A DNA stretch of 37,089 nt, taken from a virus. Below the pieces are notes generated by a model. That model did no database searches. It worked only from the letters and a program-made list of their open reading frames with translations, and was not told where the DNA came from. The DNA lies in the IMG/VR virus record IMGVR_UViG_3300044638_003266, positions 1 through 37,089 of that record. One strand, given 5' to 3'. Numbering within the stretch: the first letter of the stretch is position 1; the number at the start of each line of letters is the position of its first letter. A program made the position numbers and the translations under genes. This document shows positions 23,468-31,274 of this stretch, piece after piece.

Positions 23468-23754
23468 GCAAATACAGCCATCCTCAAAGGCTCCCGCCAG
23501 TTCCAGAAGGCAAGGGGGCTAAGTTTCATAAAAGCTGGTTTGAGCGAGTTATCGCAAGGATTGAGAATATTAAACCCGTGGGCGAGGGACAGGCTGATTA
23601 TGGTTCTGAGGCATCTGGGCCAATCGAATGTAGGATTAAAAGCGAGGACGGGGTTGAGATTATTTTTAAGGGTCAAGAATACACGGTGAATGTCTGCAAC
23701 AACGGGGAAATATCCCAGATAAAACTATATGGGCCAAAGAATCAAGAGACTTAA
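23464..23754 (+). CDS. Small tail-tip-associated hypothetical protein
   Basis: A 96-residue protein coupled to the previous gene by a four-base overlap. It has a basic Pro/Gly-rich start, a helix HKSWFERVIARIENI, and a beta end (GVEIIFKGQEYTVNVCNNGE). I do not recognise it; position suggests a tail-tip or assembly role. Confidence 0.5.
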   Translation: MSKYSHPQRLPPVPEGKGAKFHKSWFERVIARIENIKPVGEGQADYGSEASGPIECRIKSEDGVEIIFKGQEYTVNVCNNGEISQIKLYGPKNQET

Positions 23755-23775
23755 CACAAAGGGCTAATATAAATT

Positions 23776-25401
23776 ATGGCGACCAATATTGATTTTGTGG
23801 TGGATAGCTCCGGCAAGGGCATTTTGCCAAACGCTGGAAGCGTAAGGGGAAATGTGCCCCCAGCCCTTTTTAGGAACGATAGCTATGATTTTCGTGTTCG
23901 GGTGGTGGATGTAAGTCCGCAAACCAATACCTTCACGGATTCCATTCTTTCAAACCCATCCTTTAAGGTTGGTATCGGGGAAATAGATGCCAAGCCGACT
24001 TCTGGGGAATTTAAGCTTACGCTTTCTGGCCCCGTCACCAGCGGCAATATCCCTTATAATGCAACCACAACCCAAGTCTTAAATGCAGTTTCTGGGATTG
24101 CTGGAAATGTTGCCGTCACCACCTTTGGGATAGAATCAAACGCATGGGTTATACAAGCCGCTACAGCCAATACGGCATTGTCTTTTGGCGGGGTTGCCAA
24201 TACTCTTTTCCCAACCTCCACGGTTCAAATCTCAACACAAAGGAATCCAGCCACCGATATTAAGGCTGAACAAATTGTAAGGCTTAAAAGAAGCCCTGCA
24301 ATTTTTAGCGATTCTTTCACAGCTTCTTCAACCGCCGGGGTTGTAACGCTAACCAAAACACAAGACGGGGCAACAACCGCCAATGAAACTTATTTACTTA
24401 CCGTTGGAGGAGATGCCATCGGAGGTTCCGTTGTTCTTGGATACGGCTCCTCATCTCAGGCCGTTCTTTTGGGCACTTATGACACCGGGGCGCGGATTCA
24501 AACTGCTCTTAATGCAATCACCGGACTAAGCCAAAGCACTATTCAGGTTGGGTATGCCTACGGGGGAAACAAATTTAATATTTCGTTTGTTGGGGCGTTG
24601 GGCAACCAAAACATAACCACAGCCCTAACCCTTGATGCAAGTGGCGTTGAGTTTGCCAAATACTACTCCTCAACCGTCACAATGGCAACGGCAGAATTGG
24701 ATGCAATTTTTGCCACAACCTCATCAAACACAAAAACTCTGACCCTAGAAATTGAAACAACCGATAGCACTGGGGTAAAAACACTTGGACAAAGATCGGT
24801 TACTGTTAGGAGAGACTTGGTTTCAACAGGCAACGCCATCCCAAGCCCACAGGCCAGCTACTACACAAGGGCAGAAACCGATGCTGGCTTTGTTCCCAAT
24901 TCTGGAACCAATGTGGATTCGACCAACAGGGTTTTACACGATTCCGGCGGGACCGACTCGGTTGATTGGCAGAATAGAAAGCTATACGATGGTTCGACTG
25001 AATATATTGCATGGAATGATGGCCTTGGGTTTTATGGCGGGGCGGCGATTGCCAAGCCAGCAGGAGCCAATGCAGTTTCCAATGTTATTTCCCTTGGGCT
25101 GATTGCCTCATCCTCCACATACGGAGTTTTGCCGGGGTCGATTAAGACAATTACAACATCCGTCACTCTTACATTCGGAACCGTTGCGGCCAACGACACA
25201 ACTTCGGTAACCACCACCATTACAGGATCAAACATAAACGATATCGTTCTTATTGGTTTACCCAATTCCCTGTGTGCCGGACTTTCCTTTTACGGCCATG
25301 TTACAGCCGCCGATGTTATTGAACTTGATGCGGTAAATGGAATCAATTCCAGCAGAACTCAATCAGCCCAAACATACAGGATCACCGTCATAGGCTATTA
25401 A
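23776..25401 (+). CDS. Tail fibre or tip protein
   Basis: A 541-residue, Thr/Ser/Ala/Gly-rich protein. The first 360 residues repeat a beta pattern with VTLTK, GNIPYNATTTQVLNAVSGI and GARIQTALNAITGLS, pointing to two related fibre-like domains. Near 365 comes SYYTRAETDAGFVPNSGTN, like the TRAE linkers of phage fibres, then DSVDWQNRKLYDGSTEYIAW and a C-terminal beta domain. It probably contacts the host. No peptidase or depolymerase motif is seen. Confidence 0.65.
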   Translation: MATNIDFVVDSSGKGILPNAGSVRGNVPPALFRNDSYDFRVRVVDVSPQTNTFTDSILSNPSFKVGIGEIDAKPTSGEFKLTLSGPVTSGNIPYNATTTQVLNAVSGIAGNVAVTTFGIESNAWVIQAATANTALSFGGVANTLFPTSTVQISTQRNPATDIKAEQIVRLKRSPAIFSDSFTASSTAGVVTLTKTQDGATTANETYLLTVGGDAIGGSVVLGYGSSSQAVLLGTYDTGARIQTALNAITGLSQSTIQVGYAYGGNKFNISFVGALGNQNITTALTLDASGVEFAKYYSSTVTMATAELDAIFATTSSNTKTLTLEIETTDSTGVKTLGQRSVTVRRDLVSTGNAIPSPQASYYTRAETDAGFVPNSGTNVDSTNRVLHDSGGTDSVDWQNRKLYDGSTEYIAWNDGLGFYGGAAIAKPAGANAVSNVISLGLIASSSTYGVLPGSIKTITTSVTLTFGTVAANDTTSVTTTITGSNINDIVLIGLPNSLCAGLSFYGHVTAADVIELDAVNGINSSRTQSAQTYRITVIGY

Positions 25402-25410
25402 GCCCAAACT

Positions 25411-25419
25411 GAAATCCTA
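25411..25419 (+). promoter_or_regulatory. GAAATCCTA leader motif
   Basis: GAAATCCTA ends two bases before the ATG at 25422, too close to serve as a normal ribosome site. It belongs to the repeated leader family. Confidence 0.4.
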
Positions 25420-25421
25420 AA

Positions 25422-25943
25422 ATGGCGGCAGTTGGGACAATTTATAATGAGAATTGTTGGCCTGCTTTTAACCAATATTTCTCCCAAGGCGGACAGCAAT
25501 ATTTGAGTAATTGTTGCGGCAGAACTTACGAATATAATCAAACCGTAGAGATTCCCAATGTTCAATGCCCCTCGTGGTCATCAAACTATTACCCCAATCG
25601 TTGCACAGGGCCGAAAACACCCACGGGAACCATCGGCCCTCTAAAAATAGCAACTGAGTTTAGACTTGAGTTTTTATCAGTCGATGACGATCTTGTTGTA
25701 AACGGCCAGATTGACCAACCTAACCAGCACCTTGTTGAGCTTGGGGCCGGAAATACCGGAACTTGTGTAACATTTGCGGGAGGAATGAGTATTTGTAACG
25801 GATTCCATGTTGAGAGCGGGACGGGCAGGGTTTTGGCAACCCTTGATGCTGGGGAAACGATTTCTGTTTATGGGCAAGATAATCACGGCATTGTTTGCGC
25901 TCTTGTTCTTACACTACTTGCAGTCCCAGTTGAGGCTCCCTAA
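25422..25943 (+). CDS. Cys-rich tail-tip hypothetical protein
   Basis: A 173-residue protein. The first 65 residues hold five Cys (NENCWPAF, SNCCGRTY, VQCPSW, NRCTGP) and many Tyr and Asn; the rest is a beta domain (FRLEFLSVDDDLVVNGQ, GETISVYGQDNHGIVCALVL). It may be an extracellular, disulfide-stabilised binding part that works with the fibre upstream. I do not recognise the family. The TAATG junction couples it to the next gene. Confidence 0.5.
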   Translation: MAAVGTIYNENCWPAFNQYFSQGGQQYLSNCCGRTYEYNQTVEIPNVQCPSWSSNYYPNRCTGPKTPTGTIGPLKIATEFRLEFLSVDDDLVVNGQIDQPNQHLVELGAGNTGTCVTFAGGMSICNGFHVESGTGRVLATLDAGETISVYGQDNHGIVCALVLTLLAVPVEAP

Positions 25944-26347
25944 TGGTAAGTTTTCCATTAAAGGAGCTTGAGGCCAAGGCCGACCAAAGGCCAAGGGGCT
26001 ACATGAAGACTGTCCTAAAATACGGCAGGGTTATTGAGGACAGGGTTTTTATGACCGCCGCAGACCATCAAAGGCTGGCAAATCATTTTCGTCAAGGCGA
26101 ACCGCTGGAGCCTTCCTTTTTTGATATGGCCGGAAGCTTGATTAAATCCCTTGAGGGATGGGCAAAAAGGGGCTTCCCCATTGCAAGGGAGGGGTTGATA
26201 AACAAAAGAAGGGAGCATTGCCTGAACTGCAATTTTTGGGACAAGGACGCAAGGGGTGGGCTTGGAAAATGCAACCACAGGAAATGTGGTTGCACGAAGG
26301 TCAAGTGGTGGATTGAGACAGAGAAATGCCCGATTGGAAAATGGTAG
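25943..26347 (+). CDS. Small Cys-cluster protein
   Basis: A 134-residue protein. The C-terminal 45 residues hold CLNCNFWD, GKCNHRKCGC, and the closing ETEKCPIGKW, a pattern common in short phage and plasmid proteins that probably bind zinc or iron. The N-terminal half is helical. In other phages such proteins stand among tail-tip genes, as here; the role is not known. The start shares one base with the previous stop. Confidence 0.6.
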   Translation: MVSFPLKELEAKADQRPRGYMKTVLKYGRVIEDRVFMTAADHQRLANHFRQGEPLEPSFFDMAGSLIKSLEGWAKRGFPIAREGLINKRREHCLNCNFWDKDARGGLGKCNHRKCGCTKVKWWIETEKCPIGKW

Positions 26348-26348
26348 A

Positions 26349-26357
26349 TTGACATAA
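26349..26357 (+). promoter_or_regulatory. TTGACATAA leader motif, copy 5
   Basis: An exact copy ends 10 bases before the holin candidate at 26368, with AAGGA overlapping its end. It marks the head of the lysis module. Confidence 0.5.
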
Positions 26358-26367
26358 GGACAATGAC

Positions 26368-26538
26368 ATGGAAACCTTCATCAATCTGATTCAAGGCACG
26401 GATATTTTCGCTTGGCTTGGGGCAATCACGGCCTTGCTTGGGGCGGTCATCGCCATTGCCCAGTTGATCCCCGGCGATCAACCGGAGAAAAGCCTACAAT
26501 CCGTGGTTGATTTTCTCAGCAAGTTTAGTAGAAAATGA
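26368..26538 (+). CDS. Holin candidate (56 residues)
   Basis: A short gene ahead of the spanin and endolysin genes. The product has one hydrophobic stretch, FAWLGAITALLGAVIAIAQL (residues 14-33), and a charged C-terminal helix (LQSVVDFLSKFSRK). One membrane helix fits class III-like or pinholin-like proteins. AAGGA lies eight bases upstream, and its stop overlaps the next start by ATGA. The lysis role comes from context. Confidence 0.6.
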   Translation: METFINLIQGTDIFAWLGAITALLGAVIAIAQLIPGDQPEKSLQSVVDFLSKFSRK

Positions 26539-26726
26539 TTGAGGGAGTCCTTGCAGTCGCAGGGGCATTGTTGGGGGCGTGGGTATGGTGGCTTAAGAAC
26601 AGGGCGAAAACCCGCTTGCAAAAGTCCGACCAAGAAATAGAAGAGAAGAATGACAAACGCAAAAAAGCTATTGATGGTTGGGTGCGTGGCGTGGGCGGGA
26701 CTAGCTGGTGGGTTGATCGGGATTAG
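26535..26726 (+). CDS. Inner-membrane spanin-like (Rz-like) or holin-accessory protein
   Basis: A 63-residue protein with an N-terminal membrane helix (VLAVAGALLGAWVWWL, residues 5-20) and a highly charged helical tail (TRLQKSDQEIEEKNDKRKKA). The last third overlaps the start of a lipoprotein gene in the +1 frame, as Rz overlaps Rz1. It is shorter than known i-spanins (100 or more), so a reversed size split with the long lipoprotein partner, or a second holin, must be kept in mind. Confidence 0.5.
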   Translation: MIEGVLAVAGALLGAWVWWLKNRAKTRLQKSDQEIEEKNDKRKKAIDGWVRGVGGTSWWVDRD

Positions 26727-26934
26727 TGGTTGCGCCACCACCACCCAAGAAATTACCTACTCTTACCCCACCTCCTCCGACATTCTGCACCTAATGATGG
26801 AGTGGGATAGGGTGGAACAAGAGACCAAGATATTCAATAACAAACTGCGGGAGCAGTATTCAAAAGCCCTTGTAGAGCTTTCCAACGCCATTGCCGAAGG
26901 GGAAAGGTGGAGGGCTAGGGCAGAAAACAAATGA
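26650..26934 (+). CDS. Outer-membrane spanin-like lipoprotein
   Basis: A 94-residue protein with a signal peptide and lipobox ISGC, Cys28 being the lipidation site. The mature part of 67 residues is largely helical with heptad-like spacing (ILHLMMEWDRVEQETKIF onward), long enough to reach across the periplasm. It starts inside the previous gene in another frame and ends in an ATGA overlap with the endolysin. The layout fits an o-spanin, longer than classic Rz1. Confidence 0.65.
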   Translation: MTNAKKLLMVGCVAWAGLAGGLIGISGCATTTQEITYSYPTSSDILHLMMEWDRVEQETKIFNNKLREQYSKALVELSNAIAEGERWRARAENK

Positions 26935-27446
26935 CGCTCAAACAAGCCCTAGAACGCTCTGAAGGGCATATAAAGACACTTGAGCCGAAGTTCCAGAAAA
27001 AGGTAGCCAAGTGGTTTTCGGAGTGTTGGGCAAAGAAGATTTATGTCCTAGTTTATTGCTCCACACGGACGGCAGAGGAACAAGAGGAGCTATACAAAAA
27101 GGGGCGAGTGCCGGGGCATCCGGGGCCGAAGGTTACGAATGCAAGGGGCTACCCAGAATGCCAATCCATGCACTGCTACAAAAGGGCGATTGATTTTGTC
27201 CCACTGGTCGAGACTGCGACAGGCTCCTTCATTGCGGGTTGGGATGATAACGAGACTTATGCCATCGCCCACAAAATCGCCGAGAGCGTGGGGGGTTTGC
27301 GAAGGCTCGATTGGGAGGAGCCTCACCTAGAAGATGCCAGCGTCTCGGGATGGCGGGAGCTTGTGTCACCGCAAAAGGAACAAGTGAATAACCCAAAGCC
27401 TACCAAGAAAATTGTTTCAAAAAAGAATCCGTGGGCTAGCCGTTAA
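26931..27446 (+). CDS. Endolysin, M15 (VanY-like) L-Ala-D-Glu or D,D-peptidase
   Basis: A 171-residue protein. STRTAEEQEELYKKGR near residues 44-59 is the usual segment of M15 phage peptidases; the metal site is seen in SMHCYKRAIDF (His and Asp seven residues apart, about 82-92) and in WEEPHLED (about 127-134). These enzymes cut peptide stems of peptidoglycan, as in phage T5 endolysin. There is no signal peptide, so a holin must let it out. The C-terminal 30 residues are a basic tail. Confidence 0.88.
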   Translation: MTLKQALERSEGHIKTLEPKFQKKVAKWFSECWAKKIYVLVYCSTRTAEEQEELYKKGRVPGHPGPKVTNARGYPECQSMHCYKRAIDFVPLVETATGSFIAGWDDNETYAIAHKIAESVGGLRRLDWEEPHLEDASVSGWRELVSPQKEQVNNPKPTKKIVSKKNPWASR

Positions 27447-27450
27447 TCAA

Positions 27451-27798
27451 ATGACAGCGAACAAGGTTGTGCTCAAGTCCAACAATGAAATGACTGCGGC
27501 GCACGAAGCCCACCTTGAGCAGATAAAATTAGCCACTTGTGATCTGCTGGATCGAAAATATAGGGCGGGGCAGAAAAATCATGGGGGTAGCCTCTGGTCA
27601 ATGCCAGCGGCCAGACAAGTTGAGAATGGCATTGAGGAAGCCACAGACCAAATCACCTACCTATTATCGTTGAGGCAAAGCATGAGAATCATAATGGAGC
27701 TTGCCCATGAAGGCATGAATGACGATTCTGTTTGTGCCACCACTGCCAGAGAAAATTGTAGGGCCATCTGGTTCACAATTACTGGCCATGAAAAATGA
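27451..27798 (+). CDS. Hypothetical protein with possible nucleotide-pyrophosphohydrolase traits
   Basis: A 115-residue protein from the ATG at 27451, chosen since it follows the endolysin stop by four bases. DLLDRKYRAGQKNHGG and ENGIEEATDQITYLLSLRQ resemble phage proteins loosely related to MazG-type hydrolases, but the full set of metal-binding acids is not clear. It overlaps the phosphoesterase gene by ATGA. The function is a weak suggestion. Confidence 0.5.
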   Translation: MTANKVVLKSNNEMTAAHEAHLEQIKLATCDLLDRKYRAGQKNHGGSLWSMPAARQVENGIEEATDQITYLLSLRQSMRIIMELAHEGMNDDSVCATTARENCRAIWFTITGHEK

Positions 27799-28526
27799 CC
27801 AAGTGGAAAAAGTTCATGGCTGTCTCCTGTTCTCACGGCCACTTGGCCGATGCGAAGGCAACCAAGGCGGCTTTAGAATTTAAGAAACGCTGGAAGCCCG
27901 ACCTTATCCTTCACCTTGGGGACGCAATCGACTTGGCCGCTTTTCGGGCTGGAGCGATGCGTTCTCCCGATTCTGCGGATAGGGCCGCAAGCATCACGGA
28001 GGATTTCCGCGCGGGCATAAACTTTTTACAGCTTTTAGAGCCAAATGTTTTTTTCATAGGCAACCACGAACATCGCGCCTATGAGCATCAGTATTCCCCA
28101 AACGCAATCCTCGCCCATTGCGCGACCTCTTGCCTTGCCGACATTCATCAGCTTTGCAAGGACATTAAGGCAGAGATCGTTCAATACGATATTGTAAAAG
28201 GCTGGAGGGAGTTTGGCGGAACAATGTTCGGCCACGGCTGGATGTTCAACGAAAACGCTGTGCGCGACCATTGCGAGATGATGAAGAGGCCAATCGTCAT
28301 CGGGCATCTTCATCGGGTGGATCGAGCCGCTGGAAGATCGGTCGGTGCGCCTGTTGGCTGGACGATTGGATGTTTGGCAAATGTCGATTCGATGCACTAC
28401 GCAAGACGCAATCGTTCGATTACCAGATGGCAACACGGCATTGCGTGGGGAGAATACAACGACAAGAACTGCATCGTGAATGTTCTATCCCCGACCAGCG
28501 ATGGCGAGTGGAGGTTCCCTGTATGA
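27795..28526 (+). CDS. Calcineurin-like metallophosphoesterase
   Basis: A 243-residue protein with the family motifs in order: VSCSHGH (residues 10-16), HLGDAID (about 40-46), FFIGNHEHR (about 86-94), MFGHGW and IVIGHLHRVDRAAG (about 165-178). The first motif has Cys-Ser-His where Gly-Asp-x-His is usual, so the first metal ligand may differ. Such enzymes cut phosphomonoesters or diesters; in phages they may act in DNA or RNA end repair or nucleotide turnover. Its stop overlaps the next gene by ATGA. Confidence 0.8.
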   Translation: MTKWKKFMAVSCSHGHLADAKATKAALEFKKRWKPDLILHLGDAIDLAAFRAGAMRSPDSADRAASITEDFRAGINFLQLLEPNVFFIGNHEHRAYEHQYSPNAILAHCATSCLADIHQLCKDIKAEIVQYDIVKGWREFGGTMFGHGWMFNENAVRDHCEMMKRPIVIGHLHRVDRAAGRSVGAPVGWTIGCLANVDSMHYARRNRSITRWQHGIAWGEYNDKNCIVNVLSPTSDGEWRFPV

Positions 28527-28819
28527 AGCCGCACCACAATAAAAGCTGGAACAAGATAGGCTTCAAAGGCGAATGGGCGCAGACCCTAAAAAAATATTTG
28601 GAGAGGCAACAGGAACAAGTTCCTAGCGGATGGCTCCGCACCGATGCGGCATTGAAGGCCATGGGATTTAATGCCAAGCATACAGGCGGCAGTTGCAACA
28701 AGCTTATCAATCAAATGGTCGAGGCTGGTTTTCTGCTCAAAAAAGACTTCCGAATTTTCGATGGATCGGGGCGCAGAATTTCCGCAATCACCCACTATAA
28801 AATCAGCGGGAAAGCGTAA
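28523..28819 (+). CDS. Small HTH-like hypothetical protein
   Basis: A 98-residue basic protein starting at the ATGA overlap with the phosphoesterase stop. Helices such as WAQTLKKYLERQQEQV and LRTDAALKAMGFNAKHTGGS, then GFLLKKDFRIFDGSGRRIS, suggest a winged helix. The family was not recognised. Confidence 0.5.
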   Translation: MKPHHNKSWNKIGFKGEWAQTLKKYLERQQEQVPSGWLRTDAALKAMGFNAKHTGGSCNKLINQMVEAGFLLKKDFRIFDGSGRRISAITHYKISGKA

Positions 28820-28891
28820 GTCGTTGATATTCAAAGAGAAATAACTGAAGAAAAGGCTTTACTGAAATGTAATAGCAGTTAAACTTCACTT

Positions 28892-29083
28892 ATGAATAAA
28901 AACACAGGTGAAAGAAACAGATGGCTGGTAGCAGTAAAAGTCCCCAAGGAAAAATCCTTGTGGATGAGGCTGTGCGGATACAGCCCCAATGAAATCTTTG
29001 GCTTTCCCAAAAAGAAGAAAGCCCAAGGCTTTATTGCTGAAATGGAAAAACTTGGGTGCAGCTGCCTAATCGCTAAAGCCTAA
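28892..29083 (+). CDS. Hypothetical protein (63 residues)
   Basis: A small basic protein with WLVAVKVPKEKSLWMRLCG and a Lys-rich FGFPKKKKAQGFIAEMEKLG. It is preceded by a 72-base AT-rich gap, one of the longest between genes here, where I see TTGATA and TGTAAT but not at promoter spacing. The family is unknown. Confidence 0.45.
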   Translation: MNKNTGERNRWLVAVKVPKEKSLWMRLCGYSPNEIFGFPKKKKAQGFIAEMEKLGCSCLIAKA

Positions 29084-29096
29084 CCAACCCAGAAAG

Positions 29097-29105
29097 GAAA
29101 TCCTA
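29097..29105 (+). promoter_or_regulatory. GAAATCCTA leader motif with AGAAAGGA
   Basis: AGAAAGGAAATCCTA joins a good ribosome site to the repeated motif, ending two bases before the GTG at 29108. A near copy (AGAAAGGAAATCCCA) precedes the ATG at 29665. Confidence 0.45.
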
Positions 29106-29107
29106 TC

Positions 29108-29272
29108 GTGCATCAAAACAGTAAAATAGCCCAAGACCTTAAAGAAGCAGTCAGTTTAATTATGGAAGTTTCGGAAATGCTAGATTATGAAGATGAAAAA
29201 GACCCAACCTACGGGCCGAAGGCAAGGTGCGAGAAGTTCTTGAGAAAAATTAAAAAGAGGTATTGCAAATGA
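29108..29272 (+). CDS. 54-residue hypothetical protein
   Basis: A GTG-started small gene with a good leader. The product is helical and acidic in the middle (LKEAVSLIMEVSEMLDYEDE) with a basic end (EKFLRKIKKRYCK). Its TGA overlaps the next ATG (ATGA), in line with the junctions across the genome. Not recognised. Confidence 0.55.
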   Translation: MHQNSKIAQDLKEAVSLIMEVSEMLDYEDEKDPTYGPKARCEKFLRKIKKRYCK

Positions 29273-29649
29273 AAAACTTCTCAACCTTCACATCCGCCCA
29301 AGCTGAAAGAGATGACGCATTGAGGAATTGCCTTGCCAAAGAGGAAAGGATAAAGCACCAACGCCAATTAGCTCAAGCGGAGTTAGCAAAGGAGGGTAAA
29401 ATTATTCTCTTGGACTCATCCTTTTATATCAACGATGACCACGAGCTTTGTCAGCGTTGCGTGGATGTCGCAAGCATTGAGATCGAGGGCATTGATGGTC
29501 GGGACTATCCCGACTTCTCCGATGCTTTTGTTTTCAAGGCAAACTGGGATAACGGAGAGCCGTTGTCCGAGGATGAATTAAATGAACTCCAAGCCCAGCA
29601 CTCCGACTTGATCTACAGGATCACCTCGGATCGTGCGATTGGAGCATAA
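29269..29649 (+). CDS. Hypothetical protein (126 residues)
   Basis: From the ATG that overlaps the previous stop. An N-terminal helix of about 50 residues is followed by KIILLDSSFYINDDHELCQRC and the acidic YPDFSDAFVFKANWD, then a helix with EDELNELQAQHSDL. It is not a known enzyme as far as I can see. Confidence 0.5.
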   Translation: MKNFSTFTSAQAERDDALRNCLAKEERIKHQRQLAQAELAKEGKIILLDSSFYINDDHELCQRCVDVASIEIEGIDGRDYPDFSDAFVFKANWDNGEPLSEDELNELQAQHSDLIYRITSDRAIGA

Positions 29650-29664
29650 GAAAGGAAATCCCAA

Positions 29665-29760
29665 ATGAACCAAGCATTCAAAATCTACATAGCTGTGACG
29701 GTCGGAGTCCTCGTTGGCCTATCCCTTGGGGATTGGCTAGAGCTTTTACTGACCAAATAA
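29665..29760 (+). CDS. 31-residue single-pass membrane protein
   Basis: A tiny gene with leader AAGAAAGGAAATCCCAA. The product MNQAFK then IYIAVTVGVLVGLSLGDW is one membrane helix with a short acidic end. Several other one-helix microproteins occur in this genome (1159, 30345, 32443). Function unknown. Confidence 0.5.
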   Translation: MNQAFKIYIAVTVGVLVGLSLGDWLELLLTK

Positions 29761-29779
29761 AACTTTACAGCAATACCCA

Positions 29780-29788
29780 GAAATCCTA
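29780..29788 (+). promoter_or_regulatory. GAAATCCTA leader motif, doubled
   Basis: GAAATCCTA at 29780 is repeated at 29802, where it forms codons 1-4 of the next gene (GTGAAATCCTAT). The two copies are 22 bases apart, about two DNA turns. Confidence 0.4.
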
Positions 29789-29799
29789 CAACCCAACAA

Positions 29800-30348
29800 G
29801 TGAAATCCTATTTGCCCGCAAGACCAGTCGGAGCCGCTGATGCCCCTTGGTCGGAGGCTTATGAGGGATGGGCAATCGAACCAAAGGCGAATGGATGGAG
29901 AGGCTGGTTCGACCAAAAAGAAGGCATAGCCTATAACCGCCACGGAAAGATCGCATCCAACGCCCCGCTGATGTTGGAGCGTTTGGCAACTGCCGGGATC
30001 AAGTCACGCTTTATCGACTGCGAGATAATGGGGATGAGGGAGAAAAAGGGGATTGGAACCATCATCGTTATTGACGCTTTCGATCCCAACAACCCAAAGC
30101 CCTACGCCCAAAGGGTCAAAGAGTTTGAGGAGATTGAACCAGCATCCTTTGAGCTAAAACAAAACGCCCTACTACGGATGCCCCGCCTCAATCACAAAAA
30201 GCTCAAAGCGATTTGGGAGGAGATGAATTTCCAGAATCGTGGCGGGCTGGTTTGGGAAGGCTTTGTTATGAAGAACGATGACCGCTACCCCTTCGTCACG
30301 AATCCTTCTTACTGCTCGCCGGACTGGCACAAGTGGAGGATTCTATGA
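29800..30348 (+). CDS. Minimal ATP-dependent ligase-type nucleotidyltransferase
   Basis: A 182-residue protein with the ligase order of motifs: EPKANGWRG with Lys29 as the likely AMP-accepting residue (motif I, normally KxDG; here Asn replaces Asp), RFIDCEIMG (motif III), LVWEGFVMKND (motif IV, about 150-160), and DWHKWRIL at the end (motif V-like). No OB-fold domain follows, so it is only the catalytic half. It could seal nicks with help from partners, or transfer AMP to another target. It starts at a GTG, and its stop overlaps the next ATG. Confidence 0.7.
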   Translation: MKSYLPARPVGAADAPWSEAYEGWAIEPKANGWRGWFDQKEGIAYNRHGKIASNAPLMLERLATAGIKSRFIDCEIMGMREKKGIGTIIVIDAFDPNNPKPYAQRVKEFEEIEPASFELKQNALLRMPRLNHKKLKAIWEEMNFQNRGGLVWEGFVMKNDDRYPFVTNPSYCSPDWHKWRIL

Positions 30349-30554
30349 TCGAAGCCCTTTTAATTTTCCTTTGCCTGTTCGCCTATTTCGGAGCCAAAGA
30401 GCTTTGCAAATATTTAGAGCAAAGGGATTATGAGCGGCGCAGATTCTATTTGATGGTGGCAGAAGAGCTTGATCGTCTGGAGAAGGCGACCGATGAAACC
30501 AAGCAAGCCGAATCCAGAAGCCGCAACCCTTCAATTTGGGAGATGCGAAATTGA
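30345..30554 (+). CDS. Membrane-anchored small protein (69 residues)
   Basis: From the ATG overlapping the ligase-like stop. An N-terminal membrane helix (ALLIFLCLFAYFGA) is followed by a charged helix (EQRDYERRRFYLMVAEELDRLE) and a loose tail. The family was not recognised; the stop overlaps the next start. Confidence 0.5.
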   Translation: MIEALLIFLCLFAYFGAKELCKYLEQRDYERRRFYLMVAEELDRLEKATDETKQAESRSRNPSIWEMRN

Positions 30555-30892
30555 GTAAGTTTGAAATTGTCTGGCGGGCATTGAATGGCCCGAAGCTCAC
30601 AGCGGAATACAAATTCCACCCGACCCGCCGCTGGCGGATTGATTACTGGCATGAGTCTGGAGTAGCAATCGAAGTGGAGGGTTCGGTGTGGACGAAGGGC
30701 AGACATACAAGAGGCTCCGGCTTTATGGCCGATATGGAAAAATACAATGCTCTTTCGGAGCGTGGCATCTTGCTTTTCAGAATCCCAGCCCACCAAGTCA
30801 CGGCCAAATGGCTTACCCCTATCATCGAAACAATTTATAGGGGTGGATCGGATTCTTATTTGCGCCTAAAGAGGGAGGCCCAAAATGGCTAG
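30551..30892 (+). CDS. PD-(D/E)XK-type nuclease
   Basis: A 113-residue protein from a TTG at 30551 that overlaps the previous stop (TTGA); an upstream TTG at 30536 would add five residues. WRIDYWHES (Asp31) and VAIEVEGSVW (Glu41, Glu43) form the core acids, and the His/Arg/Gly motif KGRHTRGSGFMADMEKYNA follows, as in small phage nucleases near recombination genes. The closing GILLFRIPAHQV resembles the last core strand. It may trim or resolve DNA in recombination. Confidence 0.7.
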   Translation: MSKFEIVWRALNGPKLTAEYKFHPTRRWRIDYWHESGVAIEVEGSVWTKGRHTRGSGFMADMEKYNALSERGILLFRIPAHQVTAKWLTPIIETIYRGGSDSYLRLKREAQNG

Positions 30893-31250
30893 CTTCTTTG
30901 AGGAATACCAGAAAGAGGCAGACGATATCCGACATCAATCATTTGTGGATTGGCGGGAAAGGGTCTTGCGGGTCGAGGATAGCTGGGCGGATCGTAAGGC
31001 TACCGATGGTGAACAGGAACAATCCGACAATGCGGAATGGCTCAAGACCTACAACGGATGGGCGCACGAAAATCCTCAAGGACATTTTAAGAGGCTAAAG
31101 AAGGAACTAGATAGGGAATATTTTTGCATAATGAACAAGGTTCCTTATGAGCCATCATTCATCGGCGGGCTTCCCGGCTATTGGGAATACCGCAAAGAAA
31201 ATTTGGAGATCGCCTTCCATAACAACCGCCAAAGACTTCCTAACGAGTAA
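30885..31250 (+). CDS. Hypothetical protein (121 residues)
   Basis: An acidic, Trp-rich helical protein (SFVDWRERVLRVEDSWADRK, GYWEYRKENLEIAFHN) overlapping the nuclease gene by eight bases. I do not recognise the family. It lies between nuclease and annealing-protein genes, so a recombination link is possible. Confidence 0.45.
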   Translation: MASFFEEYQKEADDIRHQSFVDWRERVLRVEDSWADRKATDGEQEQSDNAEWLKTYNGWAHENPQGHFKRLKKELDREYFCIMNKVPYEPSFIGGLPGYWEYRKENLEIAFHNNRQRLPNE

Positions 31251-31274
31251 ACCAAAAAAGAAAGGAACCACACA

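Noticed and set aside
28824-28873. Promoter in the 72-base gap before 28892
   Set aside because: TTGATA and TGTAAT-like boxes are present but the spacing (about 38 bases) is wrong, so I do not call it.
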